DNA of 64,000 nt from Cycas panzhihuaensis (lineage: Eukaryota; Cycadophyta): contig CM041465.1 of assembly GCA_023213395.1 (NCBI GenBank), forward strand, positions 110,677,741 through 110,741,740. The letters are read 5' to 3'. Shown piece by piece: positions 1-12,222 of this stretch (its first letter is position 1; every line of letters begins with the position of its first letter). A model generated the notes under the pieces. That model made no database searches and had not been told where the DNA came from. It worked only from the letters and a program-made list of their open reading frames with translations. The position numbers were made by a program, and so were the translations under genes.

Positions 1-1245
1 CAGTCGCTATCGGCATCTGCATACTTCCCACTAAAATATAAAGATTTCCTCTCTTTAAGGCTTTCATAACAACCAAGGCGCCCTTTGACACCTTTAGGAC
101 TCCTTCATGACCTGTATGCTTAAAACCACTCGAATCTAATTCACCCAAGGAAATCAGATTCCTTTTCAAATCAGGTACATGTCTAACCTTAGTGAATGTT
201 CTGACTACCCATCGAACATCTTAATTCTGACACTACCAATTCCTACTGTCTTACAAGAAACTTCGTTTCCCATAAGCATATCACCACCATCAAGAGGTTG
301 GTATGATGAAAACCAACCCTTGTGTGGACACATGTGGTGTGAAGCACCAGAATCTAATAACCAGTCATGGTGATAATGAGAAACATTATAAGCAACCAAG
401 ACATCATCATCCATACCTTCATTCGACTCCACCTGATTTGCCTCCTTGGCAGGATCTTCCTTTTTCTGGAACTCTTCCCTTTTGTAACAATCCTTCTTGA
501 GGTGACCGGTCTTATTACAATGCTAACACCTGAGCTTACTCTTTTTGCTCTTTGACTTGGATCTTGATGTATCCCTAGAGTTTTGTCCTCTCTCAAATGT
601 TCTACCCCTTACTGTCATAGCTTCTGGTGTGGAGGTTTCAAGACTAGACTTCCTCCACACTTCTTCCATTAGCAAAGCACTCATAACAGAGTCATATTCC
701 AATTTATCTGTAGTGCTAAAACTGATTGAGGTGACAATATTATCCTAGGATTCAAGTAATGAGCATAACAGGGTGACTGCCTTGTCTTCATCCTCAATTT
801 TAACATCAATACTAGCCAATTGACAAATAAGAGTATTAAAAACATTTAAATGGTTAGCAATCTTTGTACCTTCCTTCATCCATAACGAGTACAGTTGCCT
901 CTTTAGGTAGATTCAGTTCGTTATTGATTTGGTCATATACAGGCCTTCCAACCGGGTCCATAATCCTGCTGCTGTCTGCTCCCCTGTGATGTTAAACAAA
1001 ACTTCATCCGCCAAGCACAATCGTATTGTGCTAAGTGCCTTTTTGTCTAAATCATCCCATTCATCATCGTCCATTCCCGTGGGTTTCTTTGATTTTCCTG
1101 CAAGGGCTTTGTACAAACCTTGCTGTACAAGAATATCGTATGCTTTTAGCTTCCACAACTCGAAGTTGTTCTTGCCATTGAATTTCTCCACCTCAAACTT
1201 TGCACTCGCCAGTTTTGCCATTTGGTGTAGAAAAGTCGACACCAA
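1..1245 (-). pseudogene. Ty1/copia gag and protease, 5' part of a polyprotein, decayed
   Basis: Read on the minus strand, the first reading frame (1245 down to 913) is a copia Gag of the UBN2 type, opening with MVSTFLHQMAKLASAKFEVE and containing the FNGKNNFELWK block. It hits a TGA at 913-915. Gag then continues in other frames to a zinc knuckle near 530-490, with Cys, Cys, His and Cys visible and one in-frame TAG inside the knuckle. The aspartic protease follows near 400-205 with the active site LLDSGASHHMC. From about 180 to base 1 the start of the GAG-pre-integrase domain is readable. In an intact element Gag forms the particle and the protease cuts the polyprotein. Here at least two frameshifts and several stops make it non-functional. 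Integrase, RT and RNase H lie left of the window. Confidence 0.9.
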
Positions 1246-1278
1246 AAACCTTCACAAACTTGTTGTAAGAAAAAGAGT

Positions 1279-1291
1279 GGCTCTGATACCA
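1279..1291 (-). other. Primer binding site of the copia element
   Basis: On the minus strand this reads TGGTATCAGAGCC, complementary to the 3' end of plant initiator methionine tRNA. It lies two bases from the LTR terminus, which fixes the element as minus-strand and this LTR as its 5' LTR. Confidence 0.93.
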
Positions 1292-1293
1292 CT

Positions 1294-1921
1294 TGTTGAG
1301 AATAGAAGGTCCAACCCTCTAACAGCCACCAAGATCTATTACTTTCTTATAACTAGTTACAGAAATGAAACATACAAATTACATGCAAGTTCTTAAAACT
1401 AGAGATTATACAGTAACAAGACAATGAAAGCCAAACATCACATGTGCACCCAATATAACGTGGTAAAACCCTAGCAGTGTGCTAGGGAAACATCCACACA
1501 GGAAAGGTAGCTCTCTTTATTACTGCAAAATGGAGAAAATAGTACATCACAGATACAGAGTGCTCTCCGGAACAACAATCAGCTACCGCCCTCTTCACTA
1601 TCCATTGCATAACATTACAACATAATAAGAAAAGCCCTAAAACAAGCTACATGAGAGGACATCCAAGACCTAAAATCTCAACCGTAGAATCTAGGGTATT
1701 TTCATTGTATGACCCTGATTCTCTTTACACTTTAATAAGGTTTATATGGTTAATTTTTGGGTCGGGGGCTATCGCCCCCGAACCCCCTCTTAGTGGGGGG
1801 CGTTCCACGCCCGTACCTCCAAGGGGCTCCCTTGGAACCCCTTGAGAAAGATTAGGGGGGGAAACTGCACCAAAAATAAGCCATAATTTTAGGCCTATAA
1901 TTGTTGTCACAATACCCAACA
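1294..1921 (-). repeat. 5' LTR of the copia element (628 bp)
   Basis: The segment starts TGTTG and ends CAACA, a 5-bp terminal inverted repeat, and its inner end is next to the primer binding site. A minus-strand TATA-like stretch (ATATAAA) lies near 1742-1749. Between 1762 and 1835 there are four consecutive GC-rich stem-loops. The matching 3' LTR is outside the window. The five bases outside the LTR (1922-1926, GCAAG) would be one copy of the target duplication. Confidence 0.9.
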
Positions 1922-3662
1922 GCAAGCACCTCTCCTCTTCCTCTTAGGTATTCATTGATTTGAGTTATTTTCCTTATGCAATTGATGCCCTATCTTGCTT
2001 GTTTCTTTGCTTGTCTTTATGAGGGTTGTTCTCCTCTTTATATTGGGCTATTTTGCCCTTGTTATAGTGCCTCCTTGCCTATGTTTGTTGCTTAAGGTAG
2101 CGGCATAGAGGGTTGACATAGGGTTTAGGAGAGAGCTGGGTGGATTCCGCACCACCTTCCATTCTCCTCAAGCAGCTTTAAGCCCCCCAAACCTTCCCTC
2201 TTGCCTTGTACTATCCTTGGCACTCAAACAAGGGTTTGTTGGCCCTTCTTTAGCTGCTGAAATTAGCGCTGTCACACATTGCAGCACTGGTTTGAGGGCT
2301 TGTTCTCAGGTCTGGGCAACTCACATAAGTCCCGACTGCTTGATCTTAACCCAACTCTCTTCCCGGTAGCCCAGTTTGCTCTTCATAGCATCCCAACTTG
2401 TTGTAGGCTTCTTTAGCTCTTCTCAACTCCCTTGCTACTATTTTTAGGCATCCTTCTTAGCCTTGCCCTCACTGCCTTGTGGATTTTGGGGGGGGTTAGG
2501 GTTGTTCTTTGCGGGAGGTGAGCCACTCCAAGGCTTACCGGTTACTTTCCTTTCACTTTGGTTGTCCTCCTTTACACATTATCATCATTGTGTTGATGCT
2601 AACATATATGTGTTGAAGTTTATATTTGTATTACATAGACATGTATTATTAGGATCTTATCACTGTATATTAGTACCCTTTCTCTGAAAAGGGGGAGGTT
2701 GCCGTTTGCTTACAGGTACTTGGAGAGCGCAAAGGGTCTTTTCCGCTCGTCCTGTTATCAGTAAGTGCTCCTATGCATGTTGTACTTTCATACTTCATTT
2801 ATTACTAGTATTTGGTTTCTTTCTTTCCTTGGTTTTATACTTTAGTATTTTTTCGGGGAAGGTAAGATAGCCCCTCATTCCAACCCACCACGATGCTTCG
2901 CAACCGCCATGCCTTGTGGAGTAGTTTTGGTATCCCTTGAGAGCACCATCGTCACAACATGCTTCCGATCCGGGTACATGCTTTGCTCCATCCTACCACT
3001 CTTTCCTTTTGAATTTACTTTACATAAGTAGTAATTAACTCATTGGAAATCAAAAGGGGAAATTAACTTTGCTCTTGGTTCATGCTTTACTTATTTCATT
3101 ACATGCATCTTCTCTACCCATAGGAAAAGGTCTTAGGAACCGCTCCTTTTCACCTTTCCCTTCCCTTTGCCATGCAAGCTTCCTACTCTCCTTATTACTT
3201 GTGTGTTCGGTTAGTTTGCTTAGGCATACCTTGACCCACCTTCTTGGGTCACCCCCCTTACATTCCTTTGGTTCCCTGCTTCGCCGAATAACCAAAGTGA
3301 CCCTGTCCATAGGCCAACCGCTTGTTTACCCTCCCTTGTTTCCCGCTCCTCTAGGGAAACCCTCGAAGGTTCCTTTCCATCCCCTTCCGGCCATCCAAGG
3401 GTGGGAGGATCCTTCCCTTAGGTCAACCTAGGCTAGCCCTATACCTCCTCACCACTTGTTCGAAGTGGGAGGATCACCCTTTGGTAGCTATATTCCATTG
3501 TAGGTCCCAAACTCGTGCTCCGGCGCACAAGATGCCCTGCATGGTATTTACCCTACTTATAGGTCTCTTTCTCGATCATATTATTACCCATTCCTACCAT
3601 ACTTATTTAGTTAGGTAGCTATCCCGTAGACGCGTGTCCACCATCATATAGATGTGATTCCA
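1922..3662 (+). repeat. 3' part of a type II gypsy LTR
   Basis: This stretch has no gene. It is homologous to the reverse complement of the LTR of element A (38842-41872). Shared landmarks are the block around 1921-1945 (AGCAAGCA then a C/T-rich tract), the TCCAAGGGTGGG block near 3392, the GGTCCCAAACTCGTG block near 3504 and the identical terminus GATGTGATTCCA. Its right end coincides with the LTR terminus, and type I coding sequence starts at the next base. I infer that a type II element inserted into type I element 1, and that the copia element later inserted into the type II LTR. The open frame at 3069-3431 is inside this LTR and is not a gene. Confidence 0.72.
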
Positions 3663-6600
3663 CTCTCCTTTATATTTGAGGCCCTCTTCCTTATCTATTA
3701 ACCTACCGAGAAATTTACTCCTTGTTAACGTTTTTCACCTTGATCACTTTGAAAATGATGAGGTGATTCTTAAATATTTATCAAGGTCATCTCTTAATCT
3801 TTTTTTTGGACATCTTAAGTTAGGTTTTTTGAAAGTTATACAACCTAATTCATTGCTACTTGATTATTCCTAAGCTTAGAGATAATTTCTCTTATAGAGC
3901 TTGCCCCTCCTCACTTTAAAGAGGGAAACACTATGCTTTTAGGGCTGGCTTAGACTTAGAACTAGGTGATACCCCTTAGATTATTAAGTTAGAAACCAAT
4001 TATATTCCCTAAGGGATCACTCAATTTAAGGATCTCTTTTATGATATTCACTTGATCTTTACTTAGGATTACAAAGATATGCATAGTCTTTACCCCTAAG
4101 TCATTGAGTATAATATCATAGTAACTCCTAATATCAAACCTATATGACAAAAATAACATCTTATTCACCCACGTCTCTCTCTTACTATCGAATAAGAAGT
4201 GAAGAAGTTAATTGGAGTTGGATTTATTGAGAGTGTTGATTACACTTAATGGGTCTCTAATATAATTTCGATTACAAAGAATAATGGTTTAATTCAAATT
4301 TGCCTTAATATTTAAGATATTAATGAGGTGTGCCCTAAAGAAAATTTCTCTCTCACTTTTCTTGATTAGATTTAGGACCACATGACTAATTTTAAGATGA
4401 TGTATTTTATAGATGGTATTTTTGGTTATAATCAGATTTCTACCTTACCTTGAGATCATCATAAGATTGCATTCACTACTCCTTGGGGTACTTTTATATA
4501 TAAAGTCATCCCTTTCAGATTGAAAAATATTGGTGTAACCTATCAAAGAGTAATAGTTCATAATTTTTCATGATTTAATCGGTAACATTATTGCTCTATA
4601 CTTAGATGATATAATTGCTCTTTCTCATAAAAGACATGACCATGTATGTGACCTCAGAATAATCTTTGAAAAGTATAATAAATATCATTTATGTCTTAAT
4701 CCATCTTAATTTATTTTTGTCATGACATCAGGAAGAATTCTAGGAAATATCATTTCCCATGATGGGATTAGAATAGATCCCAATAAGATAAAAGTAATTG
4801 TTGATATGCCTCCTACTAAAAGCTAGAATCAAATTAAGTCCTCTCTAGGTAGACTTAGTTTCTAAGGATGTTTTATTACCAATTTTACCTTAGACGCCAA
4901 GCCTATCACAAATCTCTTAAAGAAAGACAAAGAATAAGTTGAAGTAAGCCTTCATCTCAACACCTGTACTTGCTCAACCTAGGTTTGATAAACCTTTTAT
5001 CCTATATACTTCATCTATGGAAGAATCATTAGTAGGAATGTTAGCACAAGAGGACAACTTTGATAAAGAAAGAGTGACATATTTCATTAGTAGGACTTTA
5101 ATAGTCACTGAATTTCATTATCCCCTTTCCAAAAAGGAATGTCTTCCTTTTATTTTTTCCACTAAGAAGTTACAACACTATATTCTTGGGAATAAGGTCC
5201 ATCTTATTATTCAGTCTGATCCTATCAAATATTTACTTACTAAAACCAATCTTGTTGGGTGACTAGGTAAATGGTCCTTATTATTACAAGAGTTTGATTT
5301 TTAAATCATCAATAGAAAGTTTAAGAAAGGCATGGTTTTTACAAAGATCATAGTTGATGCTCCTCTTCCTAATCCTGCTAAATAACTTGTTGATGATACT
5401 CTTTAAGATGAGCATATTCTCTATGTCTAGGCAGTCCCTTCTAAAGATTCATGGTATGGAGAAATTAAGTCATACTTTCATGACCAATCTTTCCCTTCTC
5501 CTTTGACATCTAAGAAGAGAAGATGAAATCAAGCAGCTACTAAGCAATACCTCTTTCTTGACGATATAGTTTATAAATGTTCTTTTGACGGAATTCTATT
5601 AAGATGCCTTTCTCCTGATGAAAGATTTATAGCCTTAACAGAATCCCATGAAGGAATGTGGTGGACATTTTTGTGGCCAATCAATGGCCTAATATATCCT
5701 TTGTATGGGTTATTATTGGCCCACCCTGTTTAAGGATCCTCATGCTTATGTACAAAAATACCAAAAATGTCAATCCCATATGATCTTAATATACAAACCT
5801 GCATAAGAATTGAAATTGATTATTTCACCTTGGCCTTTCTCTCAATGGGATCTTGACCTCATTGATGTTACATCATCTAATGACCATAAGTTTATTATAA
5901 CTACAATTGAATATTTTAAAGAATGGAGTGAAGTTATTTTATTAGTTATTACTACTGGAAAGATCATTGCCACATTCATTTTTTAGCATATCATTTGTAG
6001 ATTTGGAGTACTAGACATCATTATTACTAATAATAGAACTTTCTTTTATAATCCCCATCTCAGTGAATTATGTAACAAGTTTCATATGACTTATACATTA
6101 TTAGCCCCTTATCAACTTCAAGTGAATGACTAAGTTGAATCCTTTAGTAAGACTTTAGCTAAAATTTTAGCTAAAATGATCACAACCTCTCATAGAGATT
6201 GCTATGTTCAACTATTTCTAATATTATGGGCTTATAGAACCTCTATTAGAAATGCCACATACATGATACCATTTTCTCTCATTTATGGTGTTGAGGTTGT
6301 CCTTCCATTAGAAGTTGAGATTCCTTCCTTGCATGTCTCATTGAAAGAATTCACTAATAAAGAATTATAAAGAGAAGCACATCTCTTGGAACTCAAAAAT
6401 TTAGATGAGACCTAATTTCGAGCCTTACAAAATAATGTGGCATCTAAGGCTAGGATTCAAGCTACTCATGATAAGCAGGTTAGGTCCAAAAAGTTCCATA
6501 TTGGTGATAAAGTATTGAAGTTAGAATACCTCAATGATAAACAACATAAGTTTTCTCCTAAGTAGGCTGGTCCTTATTTAGTAATCAAAGATTTAAATAA

Positions 6601-6690
6601 TGGAGCCTATTAAGTCTTAACAATGGGAGGTTTGTAATTTTAAAATCCTATAAACTCTCAATATTTAGGAAAATTTTATGCCTAGTAGCA
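3663..6690 (+). pseudogene. Gypsy pol remnant: RT, RNase H and integrase
   Basis: The frame starts in the protease-RT linker at about 3676. RT runs about 4100-4940: the first catalytic block reads FIDGIFGYNQI near 4410 and the second YLDD near 4600, both with Asp retained. RNase H covers about 4975-5350 (FDKPFILYTSS, then LGNKVHLIIQSDPIKYLLT). Integrase covers about 5560-6690: the Asp of DLDLID is present, the second catalytic Asp is Asn (IITNNRTFF), and the Glu survives after a stop (VESFSKTL). A frameshift lies near 4565 in a T run, another near 5655, and about 36 bp present in element 2 are missing near 4935. Many stops are TAA or TAG where Gln is usual. It cannot encode active enzyme. Confidence 0.87.
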
Positions 6691-7744
6691 TTTCCTATCT
6701 CTGCAACAAGGATAAACTACAACTCTGAAAATTTCTTTTCTTGTCTAATGAGCTAAAACTATGGGCAATTTCTTTCTTTAGTCTTTTCTCATTCTCTCAT
6801 AAGTTGTTCTTGCTTTCATAAAAATTTTACTCATGATCATATAAGTATATTGATCTTTATGATATATACATTGATTGTGAGTATTCTTCATTAAGGGTTT
6901 TTGTCTCTTCCTCTTTTGAGTTCTATATTCAAGAGAGAATATGAGTCCCTAACTTTGTCATTTATTCTTATCCTTTAGAAAGAGACTTTTTTATCAACTT
7001 CAAATACTTTTAGCTATTTAGATCATACTTTTATTCATTAGTCTTTTACCCTGAGGATTCCTTCTTGGTTATACATCACCTAATATTTTCTTTTTTATTA
7101 CTTTTATTATCCCTGATTTTCTCTATCTATATTCTCAAGTGAGTACTTATTTTGTCACCTTCTCTTTCTGTTTAGAGACATCATGATTTTGATCTCCTCT
7201 TTCTCCTATAGTTTAATCCTTAAGGATATTGGTCTCTTTTATCTTAGGTTCTATTGAGAAGGATAAATCCTTTCTGTATTGAGTAAAAGAACTTTATAAT
7301 TAGATGGTTATGATTCTATTCTTGTAAAAAAAATAGAAAGGTGAAAATTAAAGAGGAAAAAAAAGGGAAACAAAAAAGGGAGGGGGGGGGGATAAAAGTT
7401 AAAAAAAGAAAGAAAGAAAGTATATTATTATCATCCTCTTGTAAAATGAGGCAAGTCATATGATAGCTTCATCTCTACCTATCCATGTAATTAGTCACGT
7501 TCATTTGGATGAGTCATTTAGGATGCTTGGGTCTAGCTACTTGGGTCTAAAATGGCTTTAGTTATGATCAAACCCTACTTGGAACCTTTTATTCTTGTTG
7601 ATCATGGTCATCTTAATTATGATTTTTCTTTTTCCTCAATACAGTCAAAACTAATCTAATTCCCTATCATCTCCTTATCATTTGATTCTCACACCTTCCT
7701 TTATTGATCACACCATCTCTAAATATTGGTCCTATCTTCCCGTG
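6691..7744 (+). other. Spacer between integrase and second RNase H with a polypurine tract
   Basis: No coding domain is recognisable. Near 6700-6765 there are copies of the short motif seen again in the 3' UTR (GATAAACTACA and GAGCTAAAACTATG). At 7327-7425 there is an almost pure A/G tract including a run of about 11 G. The collinear spacer of element 2 has its own purine tract at 29424-29530. Confidence 0.6.
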
Positions 7745-8160
7745 GAATTGAGTATATTCACTAATGGAGGTAGTAGAGGTAACCTAAGACCATTTGATAC
7801 TACTTGGGTGATCTATAACTAATCGAAATATCCTCTCCTCTCTGCTTACCTATTTATACCTAAAATAACTAATAATAAAGTAAAATATTCTACTATTATA
7901 GGACCCTTATCTATTATCTCTTACTCTTATCTTAGACCCATCATCATATTCTTTGATTCTCAATTTGTAGTCTACCAACTAATTGGGATATATCAAGTGA
8001 ACTCTTCATGAATCTTTCTCCTTGACCATCAGGCTTTATTATTGTTGTCATTATTTTCTTCAGTGACTATGTAGTATATCCCTTATTTCCTTAATACTAA
8101 AGTTGATGCTCTTGTCTCTTCTATCTTGGTTGATTACTTTGACTAAATTTTATCTTTTGG
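7745..8160 (+). pseudogene. Second (archaeal-like) RNase H of element 1
   Basis: The reading begins IFTNGGSRGNLRP and continues with ITNNKVKYS and FFDSQFVVYQL, which match the three active-site blocks of the extra RNase H found in plant Tat-lineage gypsy elements (usually TDG, NNEAEY and CDSQ). The first Asp is Asn and the Glu is Lys, with stops inside, so it is inactive. It lies about 1 kb downstream of integrase and before the antisense PMD frame. In intact elements it is thought to assist removal of RNA during reverse transcription. Confidence 0.78.
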
Positions 8161-9050
8161 CTAGGGGTACTTTACTCTAGAATGAGTATAAACTACCACT
8201 TCGTAAAGAGTATAAATTATTGGTTTTTGAAGATAAAGGTTTAAGTAGTATGAGGATTAAGATTATAGATTTAAGAATGAAATAAAGTGTGTAAAAGGAT
8301 AAACCTATGTGGAAATCTTAGGCCATGGAGGATCTTAGTGGTGGGTAAGATCCTTAAAGCTTCTTATCCCTAGAAGGAGCCAATGAGGAATCCAATATAC
8401 TTAAAAAGCTAGTTGTTTATCAACTAAGATTAATTTTTCATCCTATAAACAATATGTTTTCTTTATGATATATTATATGAATATAGATTTTACTTTATGT
8501 TTATATAATATATCAGGAGTATGATGTGAATTATGTGAGTTTTTATTTTGAGATACTTACATTATTCCATCTTCTACTTTTATAAAACTATTATCATTTG
8601 TTTCAGATGGTTTATATTTATAGAAATATGATTAGTAAGCCTTTCATTTATTCCCTCTTATCTTTTATTTATTTTCCATCCTTCATTACTCCTTGCAATC
8701 TTTTCATTTTAAAACTTCTTTACATTCCAGAATGAGTATAAACTACCATGTACATACTAGTAAAATTTAAAATATATATATATAATCACAAAAGAATAAA
8801 AAAAAAAGGAGAAAAAATGTTAAATTGTTATATATTTTCATGGATGCTCACACTAATAAATGTATGTTATGCTTAATTTATAAGAAGGGAAATAAGGGGA
8901 AAAAGAGTTTAGAGTTAATCATCTATTACATATAAGTTTTGGAGAAAAGTGGTCAATATATATATACATATGAAAAATATGTTACATCTATCACTCATGT
9001 GACTCATGATATAATAGTTGAGGCTCATAAAATGCTTCACATCCCCCTTC
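8161..9050. other. Spacer after the second RNase H
   Basis: AT-rich sequence without a gene. It holds two copies of GAATGAGTATAAACTACCA (about 8178 and 8731). The equivalent positions in element 2 (about 30277 and 30825) have the same motif, so the spacer is collinear between the copies. Confidence 0.5.
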
Positions 9051-10790
9051 TTTATCCCTTTATATATACAAAATACATTCATCTCTATGAGCCCTGATAA
9101 GATCTCTCTTATTCTCTTGGCTCTGTCCTCTCTCCTATGCTAAAATTCTATCCATGTGTAGACTCTCTGTAGGGTGGAAGATGTCATCCCTATTACACTG
9201 TAATACTCCTTAATATAGTAGCTCACACTTCTACCTATGCTAATGTCATTCTACGTAGATGATATCTCCAATCCTTAACCACTTTGAGATCTAACTCTCA
9301 TAGTCTCAACTCTACTCTTACATCCATGAACATGTCTCGAGCTCAAAGCACATAACTAAAGTAGTCAGTATGATGTCCTAGTAGTATATGATATACTATG
9401 TTCCATGTTGGAGCCTCTTTTGATGTAGGTACATAAGGGAATACCAACTCTAATATCCTCCTCACCTCCTCTAGAGTCCTGAGCTCATCATCTGTCTATA
9501 GAAAATATATAAGTTGTGATTAATCTCTTGGAAAGAAATTACATAATTAAAAAGGAAATATAATTTAATACATTTAAAACCAATCAACTGACATACCTTC
9601 TGGCTCACCTCCTCTTGCTAGCCTTATAGCCATCTCCTCCTCTATTTGTAGCACTCCCTCTCCTTAAGGCTATTAGGGAGCTCCCTAGGTAGTCTCCCCC
9701 TCTTCTTTCCTACTCCTACTTCCTATACCATGCTTGTCTACCAAGCCTAACTCCATGCTCTGTATGGAGCCTCCTTTATCTCCACCTAGTACTCCACCTA
9801 TTTTCTTGAGCACCTATCGACTCCTTTCCTCTCTTACCTCTGCCTCCTCTCTCTCTCTCTCCCTCTCTATATCCCTTGACTAATAATACGAGCCTCTCCT
9901 ACTACTCTCTCTACTGCATCTACCTCATCATCACTCCATTTTAGTAGGCCCTCATATACATCTTCTACTAAATGTCTCCTGGTCATCTTGCTCAGTAGAG
10001 AACTATGTGTGCTCCTTGTTATGATAGTTGTCCTGTTATGGATCTATGCTCTCATGTGCCACCTATTCATCCCTAGATACATAAAAGTTATATGTGCTAA
10101 TGCTTATCCTAGTCTCATCAAAGAAATATGATTGTATATCTAACACATTAGGATAGAGCTATAGGAGAATCGCCTTCTCCCTTGTCTCCTTATCCTTGAT
10201 AGTTGTAGATACATACTATTTACTATATACTGCCCCTAATTCATTCATACTCCCTCCTTACACCTCCTCACTACTCTTTCCCATTGATATGGAACCCCTA
10301 CAAAGTTTTGGATTCTAGTAATCCTGTATATGATGATGAGGGTGATGATCCTCTATACAATAGGAACACCCCTTGCTATCTATATGGCCTTTGTAGATAT
10401 CTCATAGGGGCCAAACTGATTAGTAAAACCTATTAAATCCTAGCTACATATCATCTAAGGCTCATCATCTACAACCTTGCTAAGTATCACTCTCTCCCCA
10501 AGTTAGCTAACCCCTAAAATCCTTCCTACATCCCTCATAGTGATACAAACCTCTCTGATCACCCATACTCTAAAAATATTATAACATGGAATCCAACAAA
10601 TGAAAAAATCGTGGAGTATCTCATGTATCTCATACTCCTTCACCAACTGGGTTGATCCACTCACCCTCGATAGTCCACAAGTCCTTAAAATTACCCAATC
10701 TCTCTCATTAAGTTAACTAATCAGCTCTCCTAAAACTAGTCCCTTATTTTCTCATGTCTCTACTCTTTCTAAAGACTATATTACATCAAA
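9051..10790 (-). pseudogene. Antisense plant mobile domain (PMD)-like frame of element 1
   Basis: On the minus strand, near 10562-10510, the reading is IREVCITMRDVGRILG. This is the block in which PMD proteins (MAIN/MAIL type, Aminotransferase-like in Pfam) have a TLxDVxxILGLPV core. The corresponding block of element 2 is at about 32740-32690. The frame runs opposite to gag-pol and is broken by many stops; towards 9600-10000 it becomes purine-rich on the coding strand (a CT microsatellite on the plus strand near 9850), giving a low-complexity tail. Antisense extra frames between pol and the 3' LTR are known in Tat-lineage elements. Its role in the element is unknown. The exact ends are approximate. 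Confidence 0.6.
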
Positions 10791-11480
10791 ACAATTATGT
10801 CAAATTTCTATTTTCATGTTACAAAACCTCAATTTTTAAGTACTTTCTTTTAAAAAGTTTAAACATATGGTAAAACAACAAAAAATGTGACTTTATAGTC
10901 AAAAACATAATTTTACCATAAAAAATATGATTTCTTTTTGTTATTTTCAAACTTTGATTTTTTTTTTTGATAATGTTATCATATTTTTCATAATATAACT
11001 ATATTTTTAGTACTATATCTACATTTTTTGCACTATAAAATTGTATTTTTAGCATATGAATTTAATTTAAACAAAAAATTAAGAAACAAGCTTATTGAAT
11101 ATCTCTCTTCTTGCTACATCTTGATAATCTCTATCACCTAGAGCTGGTCCCCTACTAAAACAACTCCAAATTACCTTACAGATAAGAGAAAAGGGCCTCG
11201 AATAGCCTGTTTTTCAAACTCACTCCTATAAAAATGAAGTTTTATCTTCATCCTTTCTATTAATAGAGAGGAGGTGCTTTTCTCTCTTTTCTGAGGAAGA
11301 AATTTTCTTTCATCCATTGAGTTTATCAAAATGAATTCTACCTCTTTACAATCATCATTATCCAATGAAATCACTTTAGAATAATAAGATAATTCATCTT
11401 TTATCCACTAGGCTTAATCATTAACTTTAATGCACTTATCTTCCATGGATCTTTTGGAGATCTAAATGTTATATCTTTCA
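10791..11480. repeat. AT-rich short inverted-repeat region upstream of the antisense frame
   Basis: From about 10800 to 11060 there are many copies of short words such as AAAAATGTGA, AAAAATATGA, TATATTTTT and TACATTTTTTGCACTAT in both orientations. The same vocabulary occurs in the LTR (12660-12780) and in the collinear part of element 2 (33030-33290). The rest, to 11480, shows nothing I can name. Confidence 0.5.
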
Positions 11481-11539
11481 CTTGCTTTCTTTTAGATCGA
11501 CTTTTATTTTGGTCTCCAAAATGATCAGAGACCCTTCTA

Positions 11540-12020
11540 CCTATTAAAAAGCCTAAACTATGATAGGGAACCCTTCAAAATTTGATTGTTTATGAGGTTA
11601 AAGTACAATAATTAAGCTTCAAAGTCCTTCACCCTGTTAATTAGTTTAAACTATGATATAAAGCTCTGAAAAGTCACCTACTAATGAGTTAAATCTATAG
11701 TAGTCTTAAGGCTCTAAAAATTCACTTGTTAATGGGCCCAAAAACTATGATAGGTCATCCTTTATCCTCTAACAAAAGGACTTTCCTCTGAAGTATAGTT
11801 AATAAGAGATAAACTATGACTAATTAGATTTTTAAGTCCCATCCACTTTGTGGGAATTTCACATTGATCTTTTGTTTAGAGAATGAGAACCTAGTCCTTT
11901 TGGATAAGCTTTTAGGCAACATTCCTTTAACAATAAGAACTTAGTCCTTTTGTGTAAGCTTTTATACAACATTCCTTTGACAATGAGAACCTAGTCCTTT
12001 TGAGTAAACTTTTAGATGAC
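11540..12020 (+). repeat. Degenerate tandem repeats in the 3' UTR of element 1
   Basis: About six copies of a word like GTTAATGAGCTTAAACTATGA, spaced 45-60 bp, lie at 11540-11830. Three copies of CCTAGTCCTTTTGGATAAGC, spaced about 54 bp, follow at 11890-12020. Both arrays recur in the same place in element 2. Tandem repeats in a variable 3' UTR are a known property of Tat/Ogre-type elements. Confidence 0.8.
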
Positions 12021-12205
12021 ATTTCTTTGACTTGTCATTTTAGAAGTATCAAAGTTAGTTTGATTAGATTATAGATTTTTTGTAGATTAAAAACCCACCA
12101 TTCACATACCTCATTCTAAACTTCATTGACTTTTAATAGAAAATCCTTCACTCTCATCATTGCCACCACTTACCATCTTACTTTCTTTTTAAAGTAGGAG
12201 ATTTA

Positions 12206-12222
12206 GGTGTCAAGGGGGTAAA
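12206..12222 (+). other. Polypurine tract before the 3' LTR of element 1
   Basis: GTGTCAAGGGGGTAAA is directly next to the LTR start TGGTTCACC. Element 2 has GGTGCCAAGGGGGTAAA in the same place. This is the primer site for plus-strand DNA synthesis. Confidence 0.8.

Noticed and set aside
3069-3431. 120-residue open frame on the plus strand
   Set aside because: It lies within the type II LTR homologous to element A and has no domain; composition alone explains it.
7381-7391. G run as a G-quadruplex or sequencing artefact
   Set aside because: A single homopolymer inside a purine tract cannot be told apart from an assembly length error here.
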